DNA from: JAVBLU01 sp031553225
Lineage (GTDB): Bacteria; Bacillota; Clostridia; Christensenellales; UBA1750
Reading direction: 5' to 3'
Assembly (NCBI GenBank): GCA_031553225.1
Contig: JAVBLU010000054.1
Coordinates: 1-19,291, forward strand
DNA: 19,291 nucleotides
The notes beneath the pieces were generated by a model. The model saw nothing but the letters and a program-made list of their open reading frames with translations, did no database searches and had not been told where the DNA came from. This document shows, piece by piece, positions 1 through 6,815 of the stretch; within the stretch, counting starts at the first letter, position 1; every line of letters starts with the position of its first letter. The position numbers and the translations under genes were made by a program.

Positions 1-225
1 GGGTTCGGGACTGCGTACGATGACCGGCAGCCCCTGCAGGGCGTAGCACTGGCACATGAAGGAGAGCTTTTCGCGGTCGAGGGCGATGTGCTCCGTGTCC
101 ACGAACACGAAATGAAGCCCTGCTTTGCCGATCTCCTGCGCGACACGCGGAGAAGGGGAGGTGATAAGCGAGCCATGCAGCACGTCGCCCGCACGCATTT
201 TGGTTTGTAATTCCGCGCCCGTCAT
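1..225 (-). CDS. HpcH/HpaI-family aldolase, N-terminal part (cut by window edge)
   Basis: This is the first 75 codons of a gene that continues past the left edge of the window. The ATG at 225 overlaps the stop of the sialidase gene upstream (ATGA) and has an AAGGAGGG ribosome binding site nine bases before it. The translation has the TIM-barrel opening of the HpcH/HpaI class II aldolases, with the motif FVFVDTEH (residues 39-46) and VIVR (68-71). His46 and Arg71 correspond by eye to the catalytic His45 and the substrate-binding Arg70 of E. coli HpaI. Members of this family cleave 2-keto-3-deoxy or 4-hydroxy-2-keto acids to pyruvate plus an aldehyde, using a divalent metal. In this operon it would act on a sugar-acid intermediate. 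The exact substrate cannot be told from the fragment, and citrate-lyase-like relatives share the fold. Confidence 0.85.
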   Translation of the reverse strand, partial: MTGAELQTKMRAGDVLHGSLITSPSPRVAQEIGKAGLHFVFVDTEHIALDREKLSFMCQCYALQGLPVIVRSPEP

Positions 226-1337
226 GCGTTGTCGCCCTCCTTGATCCACTGCGGGAAAAACACGGCCAGCATCACATGCTTCTTGTCGAAGGGGTGGCCG
301 GTGGTTGTTCCTTCGTTGTAAGTGCACAGCAGCGCGCCGTCCGAGCGTGCGGCGATGTCGGAGTATCCGGACACGCCCTCCTCGATCACCCGCTTCCACG
401 GCCAGGTTGCCCCGTCGTCCTGCGAGAGACGGGCGCTTAGGTGGTGGCGGCTGTACAGGCCGCTGGGCAGGGAAACGCCCGACGTCTCGTACTCGCTTTG
501 GCTGTCGGGGTTGACGAACACAAGCGCCGCCCGCCCGCACCCGCCGTCCTGCGGCACGCGCACGAAGGAGGCGCAGCAGACGGGTTCCCAAAGCGTTGGA
601 TGCAAAAGCGGCGCGCTGAAGGTGAGCCCGCCGTCGCAGGAGTAGGCAAAGGCGCGCCTGCGCGCGCTCTCTTCATTGCGGATGTTGAGAAGCACGCGGC
701 CGTCTGAAAGCTCCGCGGCCTGGGTCTCGCTCGGGTTTTTCAGCGTGTCGGGCACCAGGCCGCCGGGCAGCCACGTCTCGCCGCCGTCGTCCGAGTACAC
801 CGCGCCCACGCGCGATGGGCGATGGCCGTGGCCGATGGTTCCCAGGCTCAGCCACGCGGGCACGAGGATGCGGCCGCTTGAGAGCATCGCGCCGTGACCG
901 ATGCCCGTGGCGACCACCTTCCAGTCGTACGCGCCGCGGAAGGGCTCAAAAGCATCCGTGATGTCGCGCGGCTGGCTCCACGTGCGGCCGCTGTCGCGCG
1001 TGACGGCGTAGTACACCCGGCTGTAGTTTTTCCCATATAAAAAGTGCAGCGTGTGCGGCTCGCGCGTGTCCGCCACGGGCGTTGGATTGTGCGTGGGGCC
1101 CTGCTCACTTTTGTCCATCCAGCGCTTCTCTTCAAACGTCGCCCCGCCGTCGCGGCTCACGCGGCAGGCGATGCCCGAAGCCGCCCAGTCGCTGCCCAGC
1201 TTGGGGTTGTCGGGCGGCCGGCGGGCCTCGGTGAAGGCGATGACGGTTCCGTCGCCCAGTACGGCGATTCCCGGGTTGCGGTACAGCGCGTACCCGTCCT
1301 CGCCCGCCGTGAACAAGGGCTGTTTCATCAATGGCAT
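222..1337 (-). CDS. Intracellular GH33-type exo-sialidase
   Basis: The 371-residue protein is a sialidase-fold beta-propeller with five Asp boxes (residues 61-68, 113-120, 182-189, 233-240, 305-312). The usual catalytic positions can all be placed by eye: Arg20 in a YRNP version of the RIP motif, acid/base Asp50, Glu204, Arg220, Arg297, and nucleophile Tyr325 in GYSDI. This supports real hydrolysis of terminal sialic acids. There is no signal peptide or membrane anchor, so it should act in the cytoplasm on imported sialosides. The start at 1337 is set by AAGGAGG eight bases upstream. It lies 12 bases after the UroD-like gene and overlaps the aldolase start by four bases, well inside the operon. 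An intramolecular trans-sialidase or KDN-preferring enzyme is possible. Family confidence is high; substrate confidence is moderate. Confidence 0.85.
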   Translation of the reverse strand: MPLMKQPLFTAGEDGYALYRNPGIAVLGDGTVIAFTEARRPPDNPKLGSDWAASGIACRVSRDGGATFEEKRWMDKSEQGPTHNPTPVADTREPHTLHFLYGKNYSRVYYAVTRDSGRTWSQPRDITDAFEPFRGAYDWKVVATGIGHGAMLSSGRILVPAWLSLGTIGHGHRPSRVGAVYSDDGGETWLPGGLVPDTLKNPSETQAAELSDGRVLLNIRNEESARRRAFAYSCDGGLTFSAPLLHPTLWEPVCCASFVRVPQDGGCGRAALVFVNPDSQSEYETSGVSLPSGLYSRHHLSARLSQDDGATWPWKRVIEEGVSGYSDIAARSDGALLCTYNEGTTTGHPFDKKHVMLAVFFPQWIKEGDNA

Positions 1338-1349
1338 GGGGCGTCCTCC

Positions 1350-2498
1350 TTAGGAAAAGTAGCCGTTCACGTCCTGCGTCGTGCCGGAAAATTGCAGGGC
1401 GAACCCGCCGCCCTGCGACATGCGCTCTGCCCACGTCCGGTCAAAATGCTCCATGTCGCCCACGGGCTGGCCGAAGGGCAGCATGAAGGAATGCACCACG
1501 AGTTTGCCGCGGCAGAAGGCGAGCAGCTCTTCCACATCCGCAGTGGTCTTGTGCTGGCCGCGCGCAAAGGCAAATTCAAAGCCGCGCAGGCCGGGCAGGC
1601 CGGCCATCATGTCCATGGACTGGGCGACCGGGCCGCAGGTGTGAAAAAAGATGCCGCCAAAGGCGTCCGCCATGCTCTGCCACGAGCCCCGGCAGATGTC
1701 GTCGTACTGCCGCGGGCCGATGACGGAGATGTAGTCGTCCACGAACAGCCCCTCAACCCCTTCCGGCTGATGGAAACGCGCCCTGGGCCGCACGCGCATT
1801 GCCCCGCCCGCGGCCTTGCGGATGAGGGCGATCATGTCCAGCGCAGCGCGCGTCTGCCTCTCCACAAGCAGCTTCACGGCCTGCGGCTCCATGGCGCAGG
1901 CCACAAGCATCTCGTCCTGGGGCAGTGTGCGTGCGGCGTTCGTCAGCGGCCCCTGCATCTGCGGGTACACCGCTTCCACGGCGCCGGAAAACTCTTCCGC
2001 AAGCCACGCGGCCCGGCGCGCGTACCCTTGCACGCGCGGGCTGGCCGCCACGTCCGCCTCCGGCATGTTCCCAACGCGGGCGGCAAGATCGTACGTGTCG
2101 CTGAAGAGGTAGTCCCGGTTCATCACCGCGCCTTCGCGCGTTACGTCGAAGGTGAGGCCCCAAAGGCTTGGTATCATGTCGGAGTTGCCCGGACCAAGCC
2201 CCGCCGTGGGCACCACGTCGAGCTGCGGATGAGCGTACAGGGCGCACAGCGCCGAGCGCATCACATCGTCCAGGGCGCGCTCCTCCTCTGCAACCGCCCA
2301 GGCGGAGGGCGCAAGGCGCGGGCCGTCGGTCACCTGGCACTCCACATACGGGCTGTCGGGGGTGCGGAAGGCGTAGATGTCACGCATCTTGCGCCGCGTG
2401 CGCTCGATGCGGTTCCCCTGCGCGGCAAGCTCGTCCAGAAAGCAGGCCTTGGCGTCTGCGCGGCTTGCGCAGGCGGCATAGCGGGTAAGAGCGTTCAT
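1350..2498 (-). CDS. Uroporphyrinogen decarboxylase (URO-D/MtaA)-like protein
   Basis: The 382-residue protein resembles the URO-D superfamily, which includes the heme enzyme HemE and zinc methyltransferases such as MtaA and CmuA. The best landmark is FFHTCGP at residues 284-290, followed by a Gly-rich segment. This matches the HxCG part of the zinc site in methyltransferase members, and Cys329 could be the third ligand. The spacing to that cysteine (40 residues) is shorter than I recall for MtaA. No corrinoid protein, heme gene or methyltransferase partner lies nearby, so heme synthesis or classical methyl transfer is unlikely. URO-D-like proteins of unknown role are often found in sugar gene clusters of gut Clostridia. 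The gene overlaps the upstream permease stop by four bases (ATGA), and a GGGAGGG site precedes its start. Function is unknown. Confidence 0.75.
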   Translation of the reverse strand: MNALTRYAACASRADAKACFLDELAAQGNRIERTRRKMRDIYAFRTPDSPYVECQVTDGPRLAPSAWAVAEEERALDDVMRSALCALYAHPQLDVVPTAGLGPGNSDMIPSLWGLTFDVTREGAVMNRDYLFSDTYDLAARVGNMPEADVAASPRVQGYARRAAWLAEEFSGAVEAVYPQMQGPLTNAARTLPQDEMLVACAMEPQAVKLLVERQTRAALDMIALIRKAAGGAMRVRPRARFHQPEGVEGLFVDDYISVIGPRQYDDICRGSWQSMADAFGGIFFHTCGPVAQSMDMMAGLPGLRGFEFAFARGQHKTTADVEELLAFCRGKLVVHSFMLPFGQPVGDMEHFDRTWAERMSQGGGFALQFSGTTQDVNGYFS

Positions 2499-3367
2499 CC
2501 CTTGATCCCTCCCACGATGACGCCGCGGATGAAGTACTTCTGCGCGGCCAGATACACCATCATGATGGGCAGCATGGCCACCACGATCGTGGCGTTGCGC
2601 ACCGGCTCAAGCGGCGGCGGCAGCTCGTTCACCCCCTGCATGTCGGTGATGTTGGCGGCCAGAACGATGTTGCGCAGCACGTTCTGCAGCGGAACCATGC
2701 GCGGGTTGGAGATGTAGAGCATGCCGTCGAACCAGGCGTTCCAGTGCCCTACGCAGTAAAACAGCGACACTGTGGCAATGGCCGGCAGCGACAGCGGGAT
2801 CATGATGCGGAAGAGCACCTGTGCCGGCGTCGCGCCGTCGATGAAGGCGGCCTCCTCCAGCGCGTCGGGGATCTGCGCAAAGAAGTTGCGCAGCAGCAGC
2901 ATGTTCCACGCGCTGACAAGCCCCGGCAACACGAGCACCAGCAGGTTGTTGTACAGCCCCAGCGCCCGCACCCATAAAAACGTGGGGATGAGCCCGCCCC
3001 CGAACATGGTGGTAAAGTAGATGGCGAACGTGAGGCCAAAACGGAAGGGCAGCGTTTTTTTGCTCAGGCCGTAGGCGAGCATCACGGAGGTGAGCATGGA
3101 GATGAACGTGCCGAAAGACGCGCGGTACAGCGTTACCAGGTAGGCCGAGTAAATTTGCGAGTTGCGACCCAAAATGAAGCGGTAGGCCGACAGGTCGATG
3201 TGGAAGGGATACAGCACGAACATGCCGCGCGTCAGCCGCTCGGTCTCGCTCATAAAGGACACCGTGATGACCGACCAGAGGGGAATGACGAACGCCAGCG
3301 TGACGAGCGTGAAGAACGCATACAAAAAAACGTTGAATATCAGGTTTCCGGCGGATGTTTTCTTCAT
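2495..3367 (-). CDS. Carbohydrate ABC transporter permease, LplC/YtcP type
   Basis: This is the second membrane subunit of a CUT1-family importer, 290 residues with about six hydrophobic segments. The cytoplasmic EAA loop that docks the ATPase is visible at residues 172-191 (EEAAFIDGAT and onward to IPL). The C-terminus ends in FIRGVIVGGIKG, the typical tail of LplC/YtcP permeases. I chose the ATG at 3367 because AGGGAGG stands six bases before it; the frame also opens at a GTG at 3385, which lacks such a site. The gene begins 11 bases after the stop of the partner permease and is coupled to the URO-D-like gene. It should form a heterodimeric channel with the product of 3379-4335 and receive substrate from the binding protein at 4445-5992. 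Confidence 0.93.
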   Translation of the reverse strand: MKKTSAGNLIFNVFLYAFFTLVTLAFVIPLWSVITVSFMSETERLTRGMFVLYPFHIDLSAYRFILGRNSQIYSAYLVTLYRASFGTFISMLTSVMLAYGLSKKTLPFRFGLTFAIYFTTMFGGGLIPTFLWVRALGLYNNLLVLVLPGLVSAWNMLLLRNFFAQIPDALEEAAFIDGATPAQVLFRIMIPLSLPAIATVSLFYCVGHWNAWFDGMLYISNPRMVPLQNVLRNIVLAANITDMQGVNELPPPLEPVRNATIVVAMLPIMMVYLAAQKYFIRGVIVGGIKG

Positions 3368-3378
3368 GTTCGCCCTCC

Positions 3379-4335
3379 CTACCACAGCGACTCTTGGCCG
3401 AGCTTCTTGGCCAGCTGGTTCACCGTGGTGACCATGAACAGCGAGATGACCGATTTGAAGAGCCCCACGGCCGTGGCGAAGGAGTAGCGCAGGTTGTTGA
3501 CGCCCACGCGGTATACGTAGGTGTCGATGATGTCGCCCACGTCGTATACGGTGGGGGAGTACAGCATGAGCACGCGTTCAAAACCCGCGTCCAGGATGCG
3601 GCCCATGGCCATGATGAACATGAGCACGGCGATGGGCAAGATGCCCGGCAGCGTGATGTGGATGATCTTGCGGAACCGCCCCGCGCCGTCCATGGTGGCG
3701 GCCTCGTAAAGCTCCGGGTCGATGCCCGTAATGGCTGCGATGTACACGATGGAGCCCCAGCCCACCTCCTGCCAGATGGCCGTGGAGACAAGGATGGAGC
3801 GGAAATATCTTGTTTGGCCCAGGAAGAACGTGGGCGTCCCCCCAAGGAGCTGATAGATCCGGTTGACGAAACCGCCGTTGGTGGAGAGCACGTTAAATAC
3901 GATGCCTGCCACGATGATCATGGACAGGAAGTGCGGCATATAGGAAATCGTCTGTACGATCTTCTTGTACGGCCGGTTGGCGATTTCGTTGATGAGCACG
4001 GCGAAGAGGATGGGCGCGGGGAAGCCGAACAGCAGGTTGTACAGCGAGATGAGAGCCGAGTTGCCGAAGATGCGCCAGAAGAACATGGAGCCGGTGAACT
4101 CGCGGAAGAACTTAAGCCCGACGAACTTTGCCGAGAGCATTTCGGGGATGCCGTCAAAGGGCAGCACTTCTTTGAAGGCGATGATGATGCCCGCCATGGG
4201 CACGTATTTGAAGATGATGTAGTACAAAAAACCCGGCGCTATGAGCAGGTAGAAGAACCTGTGGCGGTACATTGCCCGCAGGAGCGTGTGCTTCTTGTCG
4301 CGCGGGGGGGTTGTGACAGGAGCGCTGATGTTCAT
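3379..4335 (-). CDS. Carbohydrate ABC transporter permease, LplB/YteP type
   Basis: This is the first membrane subunit of the importer, 318 residues. It starts with a short Pro/Lys-rich cytoplasmic tail and a hydrophobic segment followed by KYVPMAGIIIAF, a sequence typical of LplB/YteP proteins. The EAA loop is at residues 211-230 (EAATMDGAGRF to ITLPG). The ATG at 4335 is preceded by AGAAGGGGG at suitable spacing. Upstream in-frame starts at 4377 (GTG) and 4365 (ATG) have no ribosome binding site. It follows the binding-protein gene after 109 bases that hold a strong hairpin. No ATP-binding subunit is encoded nearby, so an MsmX-like shared ATPase encoded elsewhere is expected. Confidence 0.93.
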   Translation of the reverse strand: MNISAPVTTPPRDKKHTLLRAMYRHRFFYLLIAPGFLYYIIFKYVPMAGIIIAFKEVLPFDGIPEMLSAKFVGLKFFREFTGSMFFWRIFGNSALISLYNLLFGFPAPILFAVLINEIANRPYKKIVQTISYMPHFLSMIIVAGIVFNVLSTNGGFVNRIYQLLGGTPTFFLGQTRYFRSILVSTAIWQEVGWGSIVYIAAITGIDPELYEAATMDGAGRFRKIIHITLPGILPIAVLMFIMAMGRILDAGFERVLMLYSPTVYDVGDIIDTYVYRVGVNNLRYSFATAVGLFKSVISLFMVTTVNQLAKKLGQESLW

Positions 4336-4395
4336 GAACGGGCCCCCTTCTGCAGGGATTTGCATGGGGATTCGCACAAGAGAACAGGGCGCCGA

Positions 4396-4424
4396 GATGG
4401 GGCGTCTTGCAGGCGCGCCCCATC
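4396..4424 (-). other. Intercistronic hairpin between binding protein and permease genes
   Basis: GATGGGGCG (4396-4404) pairs perfectly with CGCCCCATC (4416-4424) around an 11-base loop. On the minus-strand transcript it lies about 20 bases after the binding-protein stop. There is no U-run after it, so a full terminator is unlikely. In ABC operons such hairpins commonly protect the binding-protein mRNA or partly attenuate transcription, giving more binding protein than permease. That role is inferred here. Confidence 0.6.
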
Positions 4425-4444
4425 CCGGCCCAGAAAAGCGCGGC

Positions 4445-5992
4445 TTACTTCACAAGATACGTGTTGTACTGGCGGGTGTACTCGTCGATGAGCTTCTGCA
4501 TCCCGGCCTTGTCCAGGTCGGAGAGGAACTTGTCAAAGTCGGTCAGGGGCGTCTCGCCCGTGACGAACTTCATCAGGTACTGATCCAGCACGGTGTTGAT
4601 GTCCGTCATGAAGGCCTGGGTATTGTCGTTCCACTCCTGGGCGTTGTAGGCGACGTTGATGTCGTAGGGGGACTTGGCGCGGCCAAGGTTCAATATTTCT
4701 TTGCCGTTGATGTACTCGATGTGTTTGGGGTTGGGGCTGGCGTTTTCGCGGTAGACGGCCTCGGTGGCAATGCCCTTGTACAGGTCGTAGTACTCATGGC
4801 CGTTTTGCACCTTCAGAATGTCAAACACGCCGTCCTTGCCGTCAGTGGCCCACTTCCAGCCTTTGCCCTGCTCGCCGTAGATGCTGGTGGGCAGGTTTTC
4901 CGGCTTGGCGTAGCCCCAGTTGATAACCTTAACCGCCGCGTCGGGGTTCTTGCACTGCGCGGTGACCAGGTACCCACTCGTGCTCAGCGAGGAGACCATG
5001 CCCACGGTCTCGGCCTTGCCGGCCGGGCCCACGATGGGCGCGATGACGTAGTTGGCGTCCGGGGCGACCGTGTCCTTTAGGGTCTTTTCGTTCAGGGTCA
5101 CGCGGGAGTACCAGATGACCGTGGAACCGGCGCGGTTCTGCTTGATGGCGTCCGTCACCTGGTTCGTCTTCCAGGAGAAGGCCTCCTTGTCCAGATACCC
5201 CGCCTTGTACCAGGCGTTCAGCTGGGTCAGGTAGTCCTTAAAGCCGGGCTGCAGGTAGTAGGGCTTCACCTTGTCGCCGTCCGGCCATACGGACTGGCCG
5301 TACTGTGTAAAGGCGCCCAGCAGGCACATGTTCAGATCGCCGATCGAGTTGTGCAGCATGGGGATGGTCTGCCCGCCGCCGGCGTAATCGCCCTTCTTGA
5401 AGGCGTCCAGCACCGCGGTAAGCTCTTCGATGCTCGTGGGCACCTTCAGGCCGGCCTTGTCCAGCCAGTCCTGGCGCACCCATACGGGGTAGGTGACGAA
5501 GTTGTCCATGCGCGGGATGCCCCACACCTTGCCGTCCGGCGTGGTCATCTTCTTCATGGCGCCCGGGCCCCACTGCGTGACGGCGTCCTGGCCGTACTTC
5601 TCAAGGGAAGGCCCGATGTCCTGAAGCATGCCGTTGCGCTGCAGCGTCTGGTACGCCGTGCCGGCCAGCACGTCCACCTGTTCCTTGGCGGCCAGCATGG
5701 TATTCAGCTTGGTCGTCGCCTCGGTGCCGTCCATGGGGGCCATGATGACCTCGCAGATCACGTTCGTTTCGGCCTGAATTTTGTTCTTGATGTAGTCGAG
5801 CACGTCCTGGTCGCTGGGTTGGTAGCTGGCGTGCGGGTAGCAGAACGCCACGATCTTGACGGGAGCCGAGGCCGTGGGCGCCGGGGCGTTGTTCGCGGGC
5901 GCCGTCGTTGCCGCCGGAGAGCCGCTGCATGCCGTCATGAGGGGTAGGACGATCAGCGCGATCAGAGCAAGAGCCAGTGACCTTTTACGCAT
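4445..5992 (-). CDS. Extracellular solute-binding lipoprotein of a CUT1 sugar importer
   Basis: The 515-residue protein starts with MRKR, a hydrophobic signal and the lipobox LMTAC, with Cys22 as the lipidated residue. A short Ala/Pro/Thr/Asn linker (about residues 23-43) leads into a family-1 type binding domain. It resembles the large LplA/YtcQ binding proteins by overall layout, including segments such as GKVWGIPRMDNF and a C-terminal YTRQYNTYLVK helix. It should be anchored on the outer face of the membrane and deliver an oligosaccharide or glycoside to the two permeases encoded just downstream. The start at 5992 is set by AAAGGAGG. The ligand cannot be read from sequence; the neighbouring sialidases and NanA suggest a sialylated or sialic-acid-like compound. 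Confidence 0.92.
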   Translation of the reverse strand: MRKRSLALALIALIVLPLMTACSGSPAATTAPANNAPAPTASAPVKIVAFCYPHASYQPSDQDVLDYIKNKIQAETNVICEVIMAPMDGTEATTKLNTMLAAKEQVDVLAGTAYQTLQRNGMLQDIGPSLEKYGQDAVTQWGPGAMKKMTTPDGKVWGIPRMDNFVTYPVWVRQDWLDKAGLKVPTSIEELTAVLDAFKKGDYAGGGQTIPMLHNSIGDLNMCLLGAFTQYGQSVWPDGDKVKPYYLQPGFKDYLTQLNAWYKAGYLDKEAFSWKTNQVTDAIKQNRAGSTVIWYSRVTLNEKTLKDTVAPDANYVIAPIVGPAGKAETVGMVSSLSTSGYLVTAQCKNPDAAVKVINWGYAKPENLPTSIYGEQGKGWKWATDGKDGVFDILKVQNGHEYYDLYKGIATEAVYRENASPNPKHIEYINGKEILNLGRAKSPYDINVAYNAQEWNDNTQAFMTDINTVLDQYLMKFVTGETPLTDFDKFLSDLDKAGMQKLIDEYTRQYNTYLVK

Positions 5993-6044
5993 GGGTATCC
6001 TCCTTTTCTTGTGTGGCTGCGTGCGAACAGGGTGCTGCGTGTAA

Positions 6045-6058
6045 GCGGCGTGCGCCGC
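6045..6058 (-). other. Small GC hairpin between rraA-like and binding-protein genes
   Basis: GCGGCG and CGCCGC are separated by two bases, giving a five-pair stem with a four-base loop. It lies just after the RraA-like stop (6069) in the 76-base gap before the binding-protein gene. No U-run follows it, so it is probably a minor mRNA structure and not a terminator. Confidence 0.35.
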
Positions 6059-6068
6059 GTGTCACCTC

Positions 6069-6815
6069 CTACCATTCGCCCTTTGCGTTGGGCACATGGG
6101 CGCGCAGGTTGTCGGCGAACTGATCGCCCGCACGGCTCAGGCGGTCGATCACCTCGCCGTAGGGCATTCCGCTCGCCCCGCGCGAGGCTGGGATGACCGT
6201 GGACATCTCGTTGTCGTCCATAAATCGAGCCATGTTCACCAGAACGTCCTCATCCTCCTGCGGGATGACCATAAAGCCGTGCTTGTCGGCGTGAATAAGC
6301 TGCCCGGGCTTCACCTTTGTGCCGAACACCTCCACCTCGCAGCCCCAGCGGATGGGCGCCACGTAGGCGTGCGCCACGCACAGCCTGCGCGCCAGGGCCT
6401 TAAAGCCGGCGTTCGTCATCTCGTCCACGTCGCGTATGGCCCCGTCCGTGATGGTGCCCACACACCCGAGCGCGCGGTGGGCGTTGCTGTTCACCTCGCC
6501 CCAAAAGCTGCCGATCACATAGGGTTTGTCCAGGTCCTGGATGACGATGACTTTGGGCCCGGGCTGGCCGGCCACGTGCTCGCGGTACGCGCGCCAGATG
6601 TCGGGGTGTTCCTCCTGGTGTTTTTTGTCGGTAGGCTTGATGACCACCGTCACGGCGCGGCCGACCATGGGCCCCATCTGGGGCATAAAGTCGCGGGTCT
6701 CTTCCACGTTGAAAAAACCGCCCAGCCGGTCGTGCTTCGTGTACGCCTCCCAACCGTTGTAGATCGTGGGCGTGTTCAGACGCTTCAGGCGGAGCATTTC
6801 GGCGTGGCCAATCAT
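6069..6815 (-). CDS. RraA-family aldolase/lyase-like protein
   Basis: The 248-residue protein has the RraA fold signature: a GEVNSNAHRALG segment (residues 106-117), then GTITDGAIRD (120-129) holding the conserved Arg128-Asp129, then the VKPGQLIHADKHGFMVIP strand (168-185). RraA-like enzymes include HMG/CHA aldolases, which split 4-hydroxy-4-methyl-2-oxoglutarate and related 2-oxo acids with a divalent metal, and oxaloacetate decarboxylases. The RNase E inhibitor role is not expected here. The ATG at 6815 overlaps the stop of the upstream sialidase-like gene (TGATG), with GGAG eight bases before it. The open frame extends upstream to 7769, but that part is a shadow of the upstream gene. In this operon it probably handles a keto-deoxy sugar acid or works as a decarboxylase; the substrate is unknown. 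Confidence 0.85.
   Translation of the reverse strand: MIGHAEMLRLKRLNTPTIYNGWEAYTKHDRLGGFFNVEETRDFMPQMGPMVGRAVTVVIKPTDKKHQEEHPDIWRAYREHVAGQPGPKVIVIQDLDKPYVIGSFWGEVNSNAHRALGCVGTITDGAIRDVDEMTNAGFKALARRLCVAHAYVAPIRWGCEVEVFGTKVKPGQLIHADKHGFMVIPQEDEDVLVNMARFMDDNEMSTVIPASRGASGMPYGEVIDRLSRAGDQFADNLRAHVPNAKGEW

Noticed and set aside
1044..2717. A 557-codon plus-strand open frame opposite the sialidase and URO-D-like genes
   Set aside because: It spans two well-supported minus-strand genes, has no family-like motifs and is rich in His, Arg, Ala and Gly, as expected for antisense reading of GC-rich genes.
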